A stretch of 64,000 nt of DNA, taken from positions 1,116,001-1,180,000 of the forward strand of contig CADCSX010000023.1 in assembly GCA_902805475.1 (NCBI GenBank), in the 5' to 3' direction. This document shows, in pieces, positions 1 to 13,724 of this stretch. Numbering within the stretch: position 1 is the first letter of the stretch; the number at the start of each line of letters is the position of its first letter. The DNA is from Entonaema liquescens. Lineage: Eukaryota; Ascomycota; Sordariomycetes; Xylariales; Xylariaceae. The notes beneath the pieces were generated by a model, which saw only the letters and a program-made list of their open reading frames with translations, did not search any database and had not been told where the DNA came from. Made by a program: the position numbers and the translations under genes.

Positions 1-3000
1 CCTGAGCTTCGGTAAAGCGATCCTACTGCACGCTGGAGTGCTTGGATCCTGGGCTGTACCTACTGCGGTATCCAATCGCCCCCCGGGTTCGAGTCAGCTA
101 GTCCTTGATCCCTAGGGGGTCTGTACGGAGGTCGACTTTTATCTGGGTATCAGCAACCACCATCAATCTGGTCAATAGAAACAAACGTTAGCTATAGCAT
201 TCCTGGCACATTAAGTACCTAGGTAATTTAGACTATTCTATATTGCGTAAACGATTTCGATCCTCTTAAGTCGTTTCGTTGTGGAAAGCCTTGCTATTGA
301 AGTTGGAAATAGGGGCGAGGTATACCTTGTAATGTCGCGGTTCGCCAGCCTGGATAGCCTTGGGAGTTTAGACAATGTTTCTGGTATGCCTTTTTCGCTG
401 TGTGTATTGCCAACGCCTCAAAATAGATAGACCACCACTTGAAGCAATTACATTTGCAGCTCGATACGCCTGTCGGACTAACTCGGGTATCCGGCCTTGT
501 GTCTAAGATCAGATGCTGTCTTCTAGATATCTCATATTGATTATAACAACATTGGTGAACACCTCCGGATAATCGACTCGTCTAGATTTTGTTTTACGTC
601 CATGGCAAAGTAGGCGCGTTGCGCTACCTCAAGTTGGCGTGCCAGATATCAGAGGAGCAGTCGTCAGATTCGACAAGGAGGTGGACTTTATTAGTAAGAG
701 TATTTAGCCGAACAATCCTATTGGATTCTTGGTATATAGAATATCTTGACTTAGGCCTAATAATATGCTGACACGAGTTCAGCAATTTCTGAAATCTCGG
801 CGGCGTCGAAAACTAGGGAGTATTCCCGTACAGCTCCTATTGTCGCCACGTTGCGGACTTGGGTTTGTTCGTAGATTCAAGGTTTCCATTGATAATAGCA
901 TCGACGAGCATAGGGATAGTAGATGGAAGCAAAGGCGATGTAGTCGATGTAACTATCGGTTAGACCACTGCTAAAACCATAACATTAGCCGTCATTCTTC
1001 GTCCTGGCACTGGGATAGACTGTACCTATAACCAAGTGAGAAATCGAAGGGACAGAGCAATATCATTGCATATAATCGTTGGAGTCTTCTAGTTAGTCGA
1101 ATTCTTTCTAGTGAGGATGGTAAATCTTTCTGACTGAAAAGACTTGTGTTGGCTGTCGCGGTTCATATTTTCCAGCCCAGAAAGGAGAGACATCGGACCA
1201 TTGCTATCCAATCAGCCCCGATTTACAATAATTTACAATAACACCATTTCAATACGTTGTTACTAGGCAATCTAGCCCTTCCGACAAAGCCTGCAATTCA
1301 CGATAATAATTTTATATAAAACCAACTTTAGCAGTTAGCTACTCGATGTCAACCTATGTAGTATGTTGACTCTGCTATATACAACGTTATATGATACATT
1401 CGTGGGTAAGAGAAGGCTACCCAGTCTCGCTGGTCATGTTCTCTACGCGTATTGACCCCGTAAATTACGTTCAGGGGTTGTATGGTTGCAATTATTTTAC
1501 GTAGTACCCAGCCAGCACCTTCGGCGTAGTTTCACCTAGTTTCTTCATTGGACCTGATCGTTTTGTAATGAGAAAAATGAAGGTCATTTAAATTCACGAT
1601 CGAGTCCAGAGTTGAAGAGGTTATCTGTACCTAGTGAATGTAAGTTTTTCTTCGCTTCGATGATAATTAGAGCGCAGGTAGCAGTTTGGAAACCTGTTGC
1701 CGAGTAAGTACCTTATACATCACAACCAATGTGACAGTTACCCGATTTTGATCAGCGGTCTAAAACTTTTGGATGTAAGTAGTCGGTAGGAGCAAAGGTT
1801 CCACTAGAGGGGCCGAAGAAATCTCCCAGTTTGAGTGAAAGATAGGCAATACAGAATTCTAAATGGCAGTTACTGTAATGCCAATGATTCGTTACAGAAT
1901 CGATAAAATGCCATTGGAACTCGACGAATTTCTACTACGTAGTACCGCTAAAGCACATGTTAGGGGAAGTGGTATCCCACGATGGATTACCAAAACAAGA
2001 CTATGTTCAAATTGAACAGCTTGAACTAGTGAATTAGTATTGGTTAGGAGCCGCTTGTAAATCATACAAGTAAGATATGTACATATGTGGACTTTATCGG
2101 AAATTAGACAGAGCTTTTTGATAGGAGTGTGTGCCACGTCCTGTTGGTTCAGCAGTGAGATTTTCACTAGCTTTAGATCACCCCGTACCTAATGAGCCAC
2201 ACCCAGAGTGAAATCCTCGAAGGTAGGAGACTGGTCAGAAGTCATGATTTTACTTGGACGTGTACGTTTTGCGAAGTTAATTAACGCGTTTTGATTTTTG
2301 GTTGCACTATAACCCCAACCATCAATACACGGGTATGTTAAAAGGACGTTCTAAGCCGTCCCGACTACTTATGAGAAGGTATGCGTTGGAGTTCTAGGTG
2401 GCATCTACTCACTGTGAGTTTCTAGTGACGGGATACTACATCTCGTTTCCGGTTATCTTGAGAAATAGGGCTGATGGTTGGACACTCCAGTCTCTCCCTT
2501 AATGTTAGACGAGTTTGAATATCCTGGTGTTGGTCAAGGGACTTGAGCAAATGTAACCGCATGAACCCTGCCGCTGACAAGGTTGATCCAATGATCAGAT
2601 GTAGCTGTACCCTAGAGTAAGTTTGTACAACGTTTCTAGGAATGACCTATTGTCACGGATGTCACCTGGATCATACGAAAAGTTCTAGCCTTCCGGATTC
2701 CCGAATCTCGGGAGTTGCGGGCTCCAATGGTTGTATGCTTCCTACCGCCAAATAAAAATTCTAGCAGGCAATGATCGACGATCGAGAATTACCGATAAAC
2801 GACTAGTGATAGGTAACATGTAAGAATATGCCCACCCGGCTGCATCGAGGAGTCACTTTTAATACCATAACACTCACTAAGCTCTACTGCGGCGAATCAG
2901 CATAGCATAGCATAGTAGTCGATGCTACTAATATCCAACGCTATCAACGGGATTTCGTCGTTAGAACAGGCCTCCAAGTTCCCCTATTTGAGCAAGGAAC

Positions 3001-4097
3001 AGAAATTGACGCCACCCTCTTGGAGGTGCTCGGACCATATAGCAACAAGTGGCTTCTTACGTGTTGGGATGCCTAGTTTGGGACCACTGAGACAAGAGGA
3101 GTAAAGAGATTGCATTTATATCAGTTTTTACGTGCCAGTGTTGTTTGTGGCTTTTGAAACAGCGTAGTTATTTGCCTATTTACTCGTATTGTGCCATCCG
3201 CAACTTACCTATTACGAAATTGGTCTTTTGGGGTACTAACATGAGACAAGATAGCACAAAGTAATCAAGACCACCTGCAGAACGCAGTTCGCGATAACAT
3301 TTATATTATATGGATGCTGATTGGTACGTATCGTACTCTACGAGAGTCTCTGGGGTGGTAATCAGCAGTATCCTCTACCCCTACATATGATTCACAATGT
3401 CTTTCGGCAAAGCTTTTAGAGACGTACTTCCACTAACATAAGTCAAAGGCTATGGTTCTTATTAAAGCCACGAAAAGAACTGCTACACCAAGGCTGGCAC
3501 GTACTCCAACGATAAGTCTGCTTGTAAGATGCTGCGAATTATATGTGGAGCAGTGGAGGACCCTCCAGTTTACATACTGGAGACCTGTAGTATGCAGCCT
3601 CGATTTACAGAATGCAAATGTCCCATTGAGCCATTCGCTTCGTAAGAATCCCTGTTGATTCTTTCCCCATGATTTGGAATAAGTAAGGGTCGCATATAGA
3701 ACAATAGACTAGCTTGCCCGCCTTACATCAGAATTTGTTTACAACTGGTAGAACCCTGGTGCTGTAAGTGATATATTCAGGTATTAATCTTATATATGAC
3801 GTATCTTTTTGTTTCTGATACCATATCATGAGATGGCCGAGCTTTCAAGCACGTAATACGAGGCAACTGGCGAGGAAAATTATTATCTATTCATTACGAC
3901 CAAGTTAGTATCCCTCCATCCAAAATATTTTGGTTCAGATGCCGGATAGATTATCGTGTCGTGACGTGTAACTCCAATAAATATATCATAAACGTAAGTG
4001 TGTTAAATGATATCTATACGTACCGTTTCCATCTCGTGTTAGAACTGCGTCATGATAATAGGTATCATTCAGAATGCATTACTATCGGTTTTGTTGC

Positions 4098-4119
4098 GTC
4101 TGCTACCTAGGTAGCAGAC
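4098..4119. repeat. 22-bp perfect palindrome
   Basis: The two 11-base arms starting GTCTGCTACCT are exact reverse complements with no spacer, centred on CTAG. The centre is the ACCTAGGT motif that recurs in intergenic DNA through this window. Function unknown; it lies in DNA without a recognised gene. Confidence 0.8.
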
Positions 4120-5698
4120 TGATTGCTTACGGTAGCTGATGCACAGATACAACATGATATCTAAATACGTATAACAGTTCCTCTGGCTGATAGTTAGGGG
4201 GGTATAGTACCCGGTCGGCCGGGTCCGGAAGTTAACAGTAACACAACGTATCCACGAACACGTCCGTATTCCATAAGTGGACATAAGAATACTTAGAGGC
4301 ATGGCCTCGTAACTCTCGGCCCGGTGCGATACCTACCGTACCTAGGTAATGGTTCAGCTCAACGGGTGACATAGACTTAACGTAGATCATTAGCACCAAA
4401 AGGTTGACGCGCATGACAGGGGGAGGGGAGGGGGAGATGTCTGCGGGGGTGCATGGGAATCTCAAAACATGATAGATACGATACCCACCCGTAAGTATGA
4501 TGAAAGATGGAAGTCCTAGACATGCAGCTGGAAATCCGATATACCCAAGTTGGAAAAAGATAGTAGTACGACATATGAGACATCAATAAATCGGAAAGAT
4601 GTCGTACGAGATTTGCAGCTGCCAGATATTCGATATTCCCAGATATTCTCTGTGACGTTACGACTGCGTATATGCTAACAACCATTCCTTGTTTCGGACC
4701 TGGTTCCTTGAAGTTTTTGTGTAACTTCAAAAGGGAGTGGACTCTGAGGCTGAAGACTTTAAAAGTAAACAAAAAAGAATAAAGCTTTAAAGCTTTGAAG
4801 ATCAGAGGTTGGAAATGAGTGGAGAAGTTTGTAAGTGGAGGGAAGTGGAGCAAAAGCGGCCCGGTACAAACATATAGAAGGTCAAGCACGTGGCCGAACA
4901 GGGCCTGGATGCCCCATACCGAGCGGGCCCCCACCACTAAATACCCCTGATATGCAACGGTCGCGGATAGGCACATCCGTTAGTGTTCCCGATTTCCCAG
5001 CCACCTTAACCGTGTAATAAGGCCGACTGGTTCGGCTAGATTGGGTCCCGCTTTGCCAAACGTATGTACCGTTTTGATAATTTCGGAATTCTAGTATCGA
5101 AACTATGCTTTAACTAATTTTTCTCAACGAGCATTTACTCACTAGCTTATAGGCTTTGTAATACTACCCATGTTGTATAACTAGGTGCCTGAATATCTAT
5201 AGGGTCGAAGAAACCCTTGGAAGCATCACGGAAACAAACGGTCGAACCACTATTCCCACGTCATGCTTCATTGCTTATCTTCACGGATATCCTGGCATGA
5301 GAATCTTCTAATGCACACACGTCTTGATGTCATTTTGGTCGTAGCATTCTTGCAACGTAAATCGGACATAAACAATTCCGTGTCCTGGTACGTCCACTAA
5401 TACGATGCATATAAGCTTCGCAGACCATTGCCTTCTTTGTAGCTTTAGCTATCTCTACGTAGAAAATCAGGTACTAGAAAGCTGTAGTGTGCGAGCATCC
5501 GCATGAATGCACACAGATGCTGTTGTATTGACCCTTCTTAAAGAACCTCAATGATCAGCTACGCGGGTTATATTCGGTGTCCTGGTTATCAAGAATCAGT
5601 AAGTTGGTAAGCTGTATCACATTTTGGGTGTAAGATTTGCTGCTGATATTTTCTTTCCAGGGTGCTCACAAGTTAGGTGCGGTACCGTATATTAGGTA

Positions 5699-5721
5699 GA
5701 TACCAGATACCAGATACCAGA
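5699..5721. repeat. Short tandem repeat, 7-bp unit x3
   Basis: Three consecutive copies of GATACCA followed by GA, in DNA without a recognised gene. Confidence 0.8.
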
Positions 5722-8384
5722 CGAAAAAACGATCTATCATCACGAGGCTCACAGTAAACGCGATAGCTAATGCAGTAAACCCGATTGAGAACCCCCGGAT
5801 CTATATTGCAACATTGTTCTTAGGTACCTACTTTATAAATGTACTGGTGTTACGTACCTTATTAACATGGACGTCCCCATTCCTCTTTATCCGTTAAACT
5901 CCATTATTGTAATTCCAAAATCTTACGATGGAAAATTAGTACCAACTCGAAGGTTTTTATTATGTAGATTCTTCTCACACAAAAAATGCGCTTAAACTCC
6001 TTGTCTTAACATGACATTTACTATTAATCCTCTGTAGACATTAGGCGGGATAGCCTCGCGTAAGTGATGTAAGTGATTCAAACTACTACCATACTAACTA
6101 ATTACCCTCACCCATGGTCCATCAGTACTAAACCTCAAAAGTAACACCATATTTCCTAATGTGCGCTCTTTTTCACTATTAAGGACCGAACTCGGCGCAA
6201 TCTTTGACTAGAATGTTTCCACCGTCCGTTGAAATCGTCGCAATTCACCATCTGTCCAAGTGAAGCCAACCATAGGCTGATTTTGTAGGAGACGCCGCCG
6301 CTTCCGCCATACGATCGTCAGTTCATTATTAGAACCTGGGCTACTTGGTGGCTGCGCCCCACAATCCCGGTTGTCTTGGATATTCCCCAATGCCATTAAT
6401 CCGCTACCTCAATGATCCCTGGAAACTGCTAGAAGGTCCCATCTGATTATTGTTAACATTCGACGCTATAACTTCGCCGTCATCGGCCATACAGGCCTCT
6501 TTCTTCTTTCAATAGCTCGTTGCTGGAATCGGGGCGCCGGGAGTGGCATTGGTCGTCCTCACTGTAGGAATCTGAGTCTGGTTGACTTTGTGTCTCAGAA
6601 TCCATTGATTCCCAGCTTCGTTTGTATTAACAAGTTCCATCAGAGTGTAGTGGACAACGCCATCTTCGACTCGAGGAACGCAAATATCATGACAGTGCCT
6701 TGGCAAAGGTGGCACCTCGTCATCCCTCCCCTCTGCCTACAAGAAGTATTAGCCAAAAACTGTGTCGAAATTTGAAAGCTCACTATTTTCTAGGCGAGTG
6801 ACTCACGCAGCAGTTTGCGCAAGGGGAATTATTCACATAGACCCAATTAGGACAGTTATGGGTGTAAAAGTACTTGCACCGGTACTTATAGAAACCGCCG
6901 CTTCCACTCATTGTAAAAGACACCGTTACTCAAAAAAAATGAGAGAGAGTTGTCGGCTTTAAAGGATAAGTCTTAGCGACTTAGTCGCGAGGTAGAACAA
7001 TGAATTATTACTGAGTAATAAGGGTAAGAGGTTACTGCCCGCTGGCAGCCAAGCGATAGGGTTTCACTGACGGACTGAAATGTCCAATTCAGTAAGCAAG
7101 TATCCAATACAGGTGCTTGAGAACCTCGAAATAGCTCTCGTTGCAAGGATACTCGGGAGGGCAAAAGCGATCTACCAAGTTGGGTGTGCGGAAACATGCT
7201 TATTTATCTCTCCAGGGGTATCTTATGTAGGTATTTTTTTTTCTATCCGCATCTGGGTAGTAGGTAAGCTGCCCGTATACGTACATCAAAATTTTTTTTT
7301 CCTTTCTGTCTTGATTCCTCCTGCAGTTGTATGCCTAGGCCGTGTCGATGGTTGTTAAACACGTTTGGAGCACAGCAGCAGCAGACCATCCGCCATATCA
7401 GATACAGGCCACACCTTTCCAACGGGAACCCCCTGTAATGCATCAATGAGGACCCTGAGGCAGCAAGGGTCCAAAGTGGATCCACTCGTTTCTGGAAACA
7501 CGCCTTCATTTATCTATAGCAACCTCCTATCGAATAAGAACTGTGTGGGAGCAACTGTCATATCGTCTCTGACCTGTCATCTGTATGGAGGGGTCGTATT
7601 GTAGTAGATGAAAATCGCGTCGTTTTGGACTAACTTCGTGGAACGACGACGACCTAGGCCTTTGGAGAGAGTGCGAATAGAGAATCATCAGACCGTTATC
7701 ACCAAGTCTCGATCTTCTTTGCTATTGGTATGTTAAACGTAAAATATGCAGCACAATATTAAATATAGTCTCCTGCCCATTGACGGGACTTGGGTAGAAG
7801 AGAGTGGTAAGTTTAAACCGGGACTGAAGAACTTGGAATTTATGAGTTGTGACAAGAAGAATCAGTTGGATGCGAACATAATAGCTACGTCCCAACGCAA
7901 CCAAAAATTTCATCAATTAGTTTTTTTGTTGATACCCTTTTACTGTCATACCCTGCATTTTACCTGTTGCATATTTCCAGCAATAAGGGTGATCTAGACG
8001 GTGGTGGGAACGGAGATGGTGGGAGTGCCCGGAAACAAAGCTCGTCTTTCAGCGCCGATGGTTACACTGCGGCCAAAGGATCGAATAGTATGACGGAAAG
8101 GCTTGAAGCTTCCCAATAGGGACTCTTGAGAGCGTTGTTAGTAACATTAAACCCTCCCCCAACTACATATTTACGCTCATCGCCATCTTCCGCGCTTCCA
8201 CTCCCTTTTGATAGCGGCCCTACATACATTACCATGGAACCATTGTCCAATGCAGAATAAGTATACCCCAGATGAGGCTGAAAATTGACAAGCAAAAAGA
8301 GAATCCTGTTATTGGCCGGAAACTTCTCCGCGGTGGACAACAGCATAAATTAATTAATAAATCTCCCTACATCGTCTAACTCGC

Positions 8385-8580
8385 ATACGCGTGTGTGTAT
8401 ATGACATACTGCCATATGTTGTATATATAGGTATGTATGTATGTGTGTGTACGTAGGAAGGGTAATGTATGCAGCTCCATACTTACTTATATGTGAGGAC
8501 GGAGTATATGTATCTAAGGTACATGTAGGTAAGTTTTTACCGCGTATGTAGGTATGTGTTAGGTACCTGATATTTATGTA
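8385..8580. repeat. GT/TA-rich low-complexity tract
   Basis: An imperfect microsatellite-like stretch built from GTAT, GTGT and GTAGGTA words (for example GTATGTATGTATGTGTGTGT around 8430-8450), continuing as degenerate ATGTAGGTA repeats to about 8570. No coding potential. Confidence 0.6.
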
Positions 8581-11500
8581 AGAGCTCTTAGCTCGTAATT
8601 ACCTGAAGCAGCTTGTTCGCTAAACGGGCCCTTGCGTCCCGGTCACCTTATGATGGGAAGGAAACACCTGGAAAGGAAACACCAGGGAAGCACTAGGGCA
8701 GCACTGACTCCCGCTGTGCTAGGTCGGGTACGATCCTAGGAAGGTCCTCCGCTCCACTTAGGTAAAGTGTCTTTAAACTTAAACCCAAATAAAATCTCCG
8801 GTCCCCGGGGAGAGGGGCCGGAAAAACATGGACTAGGACAGGGTCTAAACATTTTGACCCTTGACGTCGAACTTCGAAATTTCCCACACCAACCAAACAT
8901 TCAGACATCCTAAACAATTCATTCAACATAATAACCATAACATACCTCTATGTCAGCTAACTATTGCAAAATCCAAGAACACAGAACTTTACAGGAGCTT
9001 ACGCTAGACTCCATCAAATCTATCGCGCCACAATGTCCGCTCACTCGCATTATATTACGTCTGCCTGCGCATCTGCCTATCAAATGTAGGTATGTTATGC
9101 CTAATCGTTACGCCTAATCGAATGCATGCACTCCTTCTTTTTCATCTATCCGTGTCATGATCTACCTCCGCCTGCAGTCTTATTCTAAATACACACATAC
9201 ACACACGCGGGATTGCACCGTTATTCGCATCCAATCTAATCTTTTCTTTTCGTCCATCTCCAGCCTACCATGCATACTGGGAATAGTATATTTCTTTTTG
9301 ATGGCGATTGCTTAGTTATTACAGATATTAACATGCAATTAGAAATGTCTAGCTGCTATGTGCCTGCAACCCCATCTACAGATGGCTTACAGTAGCGGCT
9401 TCGCGTGTTTGTGCTCAGGTCGCCGAGCCCAGCAATTCGCACAATCTTTTCTATACGCACGTATGTGTAGTCTTGTAGCTATGGTCGATCCTTTACTGTA
9501 TCGAGCTTTGCCTTAGACGGACGTTTCTTCGTTGGATCCGGGTTATCGGCTTCCATGTATGATGCAACTCTCTACGATCTCATGGCAATTATGGTGTTCA
9601 TAAACCATCGACTTAAACTTGCCACCACATGGTGCACTCGTGTCAGAGGTCGACCACGAGCATTCGAAATTAAGTTGACCACCGACTGCCTCGCACAAGT
9701 CCTGGATTGGGAGGAAAGTCGTCGTACGTTCGGGCCATAAGCCCACGAAGGCATCATCTAGCGTCCCATTAAAACGCAGGAACGTTGAACAACGAATACT
9801 AAACCAGCCGGACTCCGGGTACAGCTGAAACCACGGTTTAGACATTTAAACACACCGTGCATGCCTTGTGCCACAATAGACGACGTATACTCTACTATAC
9901 CCTTAAGGCACCTCCATGTCGGAGCATATCACATGGACGAATATTGCGGATTCAAGATGGCACGTCTCTCGTTGAGCAACATGTCGGTCGGTTTATCCGC
10001 AACCAACGTGCCTTAGTAAGGGCGTTACTTGACCTATGACATTTCCAGCCATGTTATTTCGAGATCTACCGTGCACATAAAAGTGCATACCGCGATGCAG
10101 ACGTTCTTCAGCCAACGGCTTGATTTGGTGGCTGCCTACCATATAATGCGGCTTAATGATCTACTACTGCTTGATCGTTTCTCCACCGCTATCTGCTGAA
10201 GTCACCTGCGAGGCTATTCTTGGCCAGGTATGTATCTGGGAGATAAATCGGCTTTGAACGGGTTATACGGACTAGCTTAGATACGGACTGATGTTAATAC
10301 CGCAATGCATTGTATGGGGTACTCGCCTATGCTCTTCGTCATATGGCCCGCAGACAGGGCAAGCTTCAGATCATTTCTAACTTTAGAGCCATGGTGTTTA
10401 CGATCGAACTTTGGCCAAGTCGACAAAGGCTAGTCTGCACTATTACTCATTCTTACTAGCTCATTATCATGGTGGGTTCCAATGTTCATGACAGATGCTT
10501 CACAGGCCACGACTTGGGGCCGATGCCTATACATGTCATGATCTTCGGCTTGGAGACTAAAAGCGACATTGAGATAAGCTTAACCGTCATTGGTAGTTGG
10601 AGCATACTGGTGTAATTTTCGATAGTGCCGATCTAAACTAGTCATCCAGGTTGTTGGTTCCAACCCTTATGCTCGCTACTCGGAAGACAGCCTTTGCTGG
10701 TTGGATTTTATTACTTCCCCATTAGCGGCATGCAATGTGACGCTCGATGGTCGGCGTCGTATGGTACTGCAACTTTGGAAGCCAGTATTGATTTTCAAAC
10801 CAAGCTTTTAGTTCAGGAATGGGTTTATCGGGGAATATCGAGCGGGATACAACCCGTAGCATTTCTAGTTGCACCTGAACTGTTCTTGGCCTGGACAAGA
10901 GAACGAGACGACCAGTACTTATCGCTTCCGAGTCAATGCGTCGGTACTTCATCCAGGGGACGTGAGAATTCAAAGAAACACCAGAGAAGTCCACCAATAC
11001 AGTGTGATCGCGTTGTAAGGAAGACATATCTTAACAAACTTTACGGGCAAGATAGTAGACCTTCCTAACATGCGACCTTCCCATTTCACCACTTAAAATT
11101 GGACTCCGAGACACGTTACTGTCGAACGATATTTGCCGCGAAGGATGGCCTTAGATACTTTGTGGCATATAGGAAAGCTATGAAAGTTCCCGGTGTCCGG
11201 CGTTCTCAAGCTGTTGTGCAACAACGGGACCAGGGAAAACCGCATGAGAATCTTATCACACGTCTTTCGGAATCCAGGCAGCTATAGGCAGCTAGCTACA
11301 GCAATTCGCGCCGAGAAGTCCCTGCAGAAGCTGCATAGAGGCACTAGAACAACTTGTACAACTACTGCGTCTGCTCAGTTGCTTCTCCGCAACTATACCA
11401 CAGATCAACTCGGTTCTCATTTGCGAATCAGCAGCACGGCACCTAATTTCTAAATCTCTAGGTAATATACAGGACCAATGGTTACACCTTCGCTCCATGC

Positions 11501-13724
11501 GATTAATTAAAGGCTGAAACTCGTGTTGCCATTTGACTACGCCTCTCATAGTATCCAATCTTTATTCCTCAATCCGAAGGTAGGAGGATTGAGGCATCTG
11601 AGCATACATATGAGTGCGCGTGTCCTATTTTTATTAGAGTCCTACCTGATGCTGCTACCATTGGTGGCATCTGCAGTGATGAGAGAGCGTTGGTACTTGG
11701 CTTTCAATGGCCAGTCAACAATCTCTCCATGCCTACATCATATGCCGAATCGTCTTCTGCGAATGACTTGCCACGAAAAATAATGGCAAGGGAATATGCG
11801 CGCGCTTTTTGAGCTAGTTGATTATGCTAACGTAAGACGGAAGATGTTTGTTCTTAGGACTCTGTGGCGTTCTTCTGAACCAGTCAAACGCGCATAGCCC
11901 ATCATAGGTATACGGGATTTTAGATGGCATACGCCATGGTAACTTTTTGACCTCAAGTACGAGCATGTGAATACCTTTCTATCACACTATTTTTGATCCT
12001 CTCGGGAGTTCTGCTGCGGTGGCAAGATCGGAGATACATGGAAGTTTTCTAGCACAATACGACGCTACTTGAGCACTAAGGCAAGATTTGCGGCCTACAA
12101 AGTTGTCTATATCTTGAATTCGTGGCAACCCCTGATATCACAGTGCCGATGTCAATATACCGATTGCATAGCATCTCCGGGACTATATCCTATTTGAGTC
12201 CTATTTTAGGAGAGGATATATGAGATCGCTCTCGGACGTCACGGCTCAACACATTGCATTAGGCTCTGCAAGAAACAGTTACTTCAATTAGAGATTGTCC
12301 CTGGAGGGTTTCCGAGTTGGACGATGGTGCCTGCGGGAACTTCCCCGCAACGATCTCAGGATAATCCATATCCATAGACTGGTCGGCTTGGCTTCCCTTA
12401 AACGACACTTCGCTTAGTTGGCTATCACCAGGTCCGAGTTTTGCTCTAATCCCACGACCCAGTTGTTTTTATGCACGGCTTCCCTCGGACTGACGATCGT
12501 GAAAGATAGTAGGGTTGACAGAAACGTGTAACTCCGCAGCCTGAATTCCTGCTGGATAAGTCTGAAGAAGATATGGACCGTTACATGGATTCCGTGGCTG
12601 AAGGCTCTTGTCGGTAAGTGTTGGTCCAACAGAGGGGGCTGGCTTGCCTAGAAACCATCCAGGCTGTTCCAGAACCCAAATCTCTCGGCCTCTGGTGCGT
12701 TTTGATAGCTCCCCAGGAAACATTGAGGCCCACCACCATGCACGAAGGCCGATGCTTTGCGTTTGAGACAGGAGATGCGGCCAGGGTTTGTCCACTGTCT
12801 ACAACCTCTCATGTCCATGCTGCTAGCATCCAGGCCTCATTATATGCGGAATCGTTTCATTCCTCTCATGTCTGCTGATAGACGCACGCAAGACGTAGTT
12901 ACATATCAAACCTGTTTTATCCACCTTTCTAAGCAACCGAGGCCGCATCGCGTCTCGATGGCCACGTCTCGACTGCAGTGCCTCGGCAACTAGGCGATTT
13001 CTCAAAGCAGTTACAACTATCAGCACTTTCAAGTACGAGTACTCAAGCATGTATGCTCCCGTTCCTAGTCCAACTATGCTTTCGCCCAACCGGTTTCATT
13101 CAAGTGCATGGGACTAACATCTCGTTTGAAGTGTTTTCGAATCATCACTCAGATTTTGCTTTGGGAGTAACTCAAAGCTTGCCTTTAAGCCGTCTCTAAA
13201 ATCTTTGAGCAAAGCATTTTGGTTGGTTGATTGATACATCGGGCGCCCCTTAAGTTTTCTCAACTGCTTAGCCGAGGGTTGATGCCACCCGAAAGCTATC
13301 TTTTTACCCCTTTTCCCTACATTAAGTACCCTTGTTCCCGCAGGTCACAAAAGAAAGACGAGCGTCCTTTTCACATTTTATTCTAAATGTATTCATTCTA
13401 ACAGCTGGGAATGGCAACTGCCGAAGTCCTGTTCTATGTCGGTGTATAGCGTAAGAACATCTACGGCGAATGAGCCGCATCTGTGCGAGTGATCTCGGGT
13501 GCGCAAAAATTTTCAGCGCAAGATTTCTACGCCGCTTTCCATATTACATCCTCAGCCCTTCTATCCGCCTATCACAAAGCACCGATTAGAGCGCCACGGC
13601 TTGGACACGAAATATCGACTTTGTCTGTTGGTATGTCCGATTATTTGGCGGGATAACTCCTGTATCCATAATGCAAACGAAAATATTCGCCCGCTCAATT
13701 TCTGGTTCTCTCAAACCTCGGTAA
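8581..13724. other. Gene-empty stretch, right part
   Basis: No supportable gene. Several 60-124-codon frames exist on both strands (for example plus 10694-11068 and minus 9543-9845) but overlap one another in opposite directions and match no family I recognise. Around 12.75-12.99 kb a plus-strand frame is rich in Met/Arg/Leu, but no exon chain extends it. With the preceding stretch, about 13.7 kb lacks a gene, against one gene per 2-4 kb over much of the rest. Confidence 0.55.

Larger units (their letters stand above)
1..8384. other. Gene-empty stretch, left part
   Basis: I see no supportable gene here. Open frames are short, lie on both strands in all frames, and show no family motif, plausible exon chain or signal peptide. 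The longest (199 codons, minus, 4377-4976) has a low-complexity, Leu/Phe/His/Ser-heavy composition that looks like chance. Base composition is mixed, not the extreme AT of a fully RIP-mutated block. Minor structures are a perfect palindrome near 4.1 kb and a short tandem repeat near 5.7 kb, listed separately. A diverged, decayed accessory region is possible but cannot be shown by reading alone. Confidence 0.6.

Noticed and set aside
83..93. GGGTTCGAGTC resembling a tRNA B-box
   Set aside because: No A-box at the right distance and no cloverleaf can be folded around it.
4377..4976. 199-codon minus-strand frame, the longest in the left block
   Set aside because: Low-complexity Leu/Phe/Ser/His composition, no motif and no exon context. 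Treated as chance.
1..13724. A RIP-destroyed transposon block as explanation for the empty left arm
   Set aside because: RIP deserts are usually far more AT-rich; composition here looks ordinary and I found no transposase or reverse-transcriptase remnants or terminal repeats. Not excluded, but not supported.
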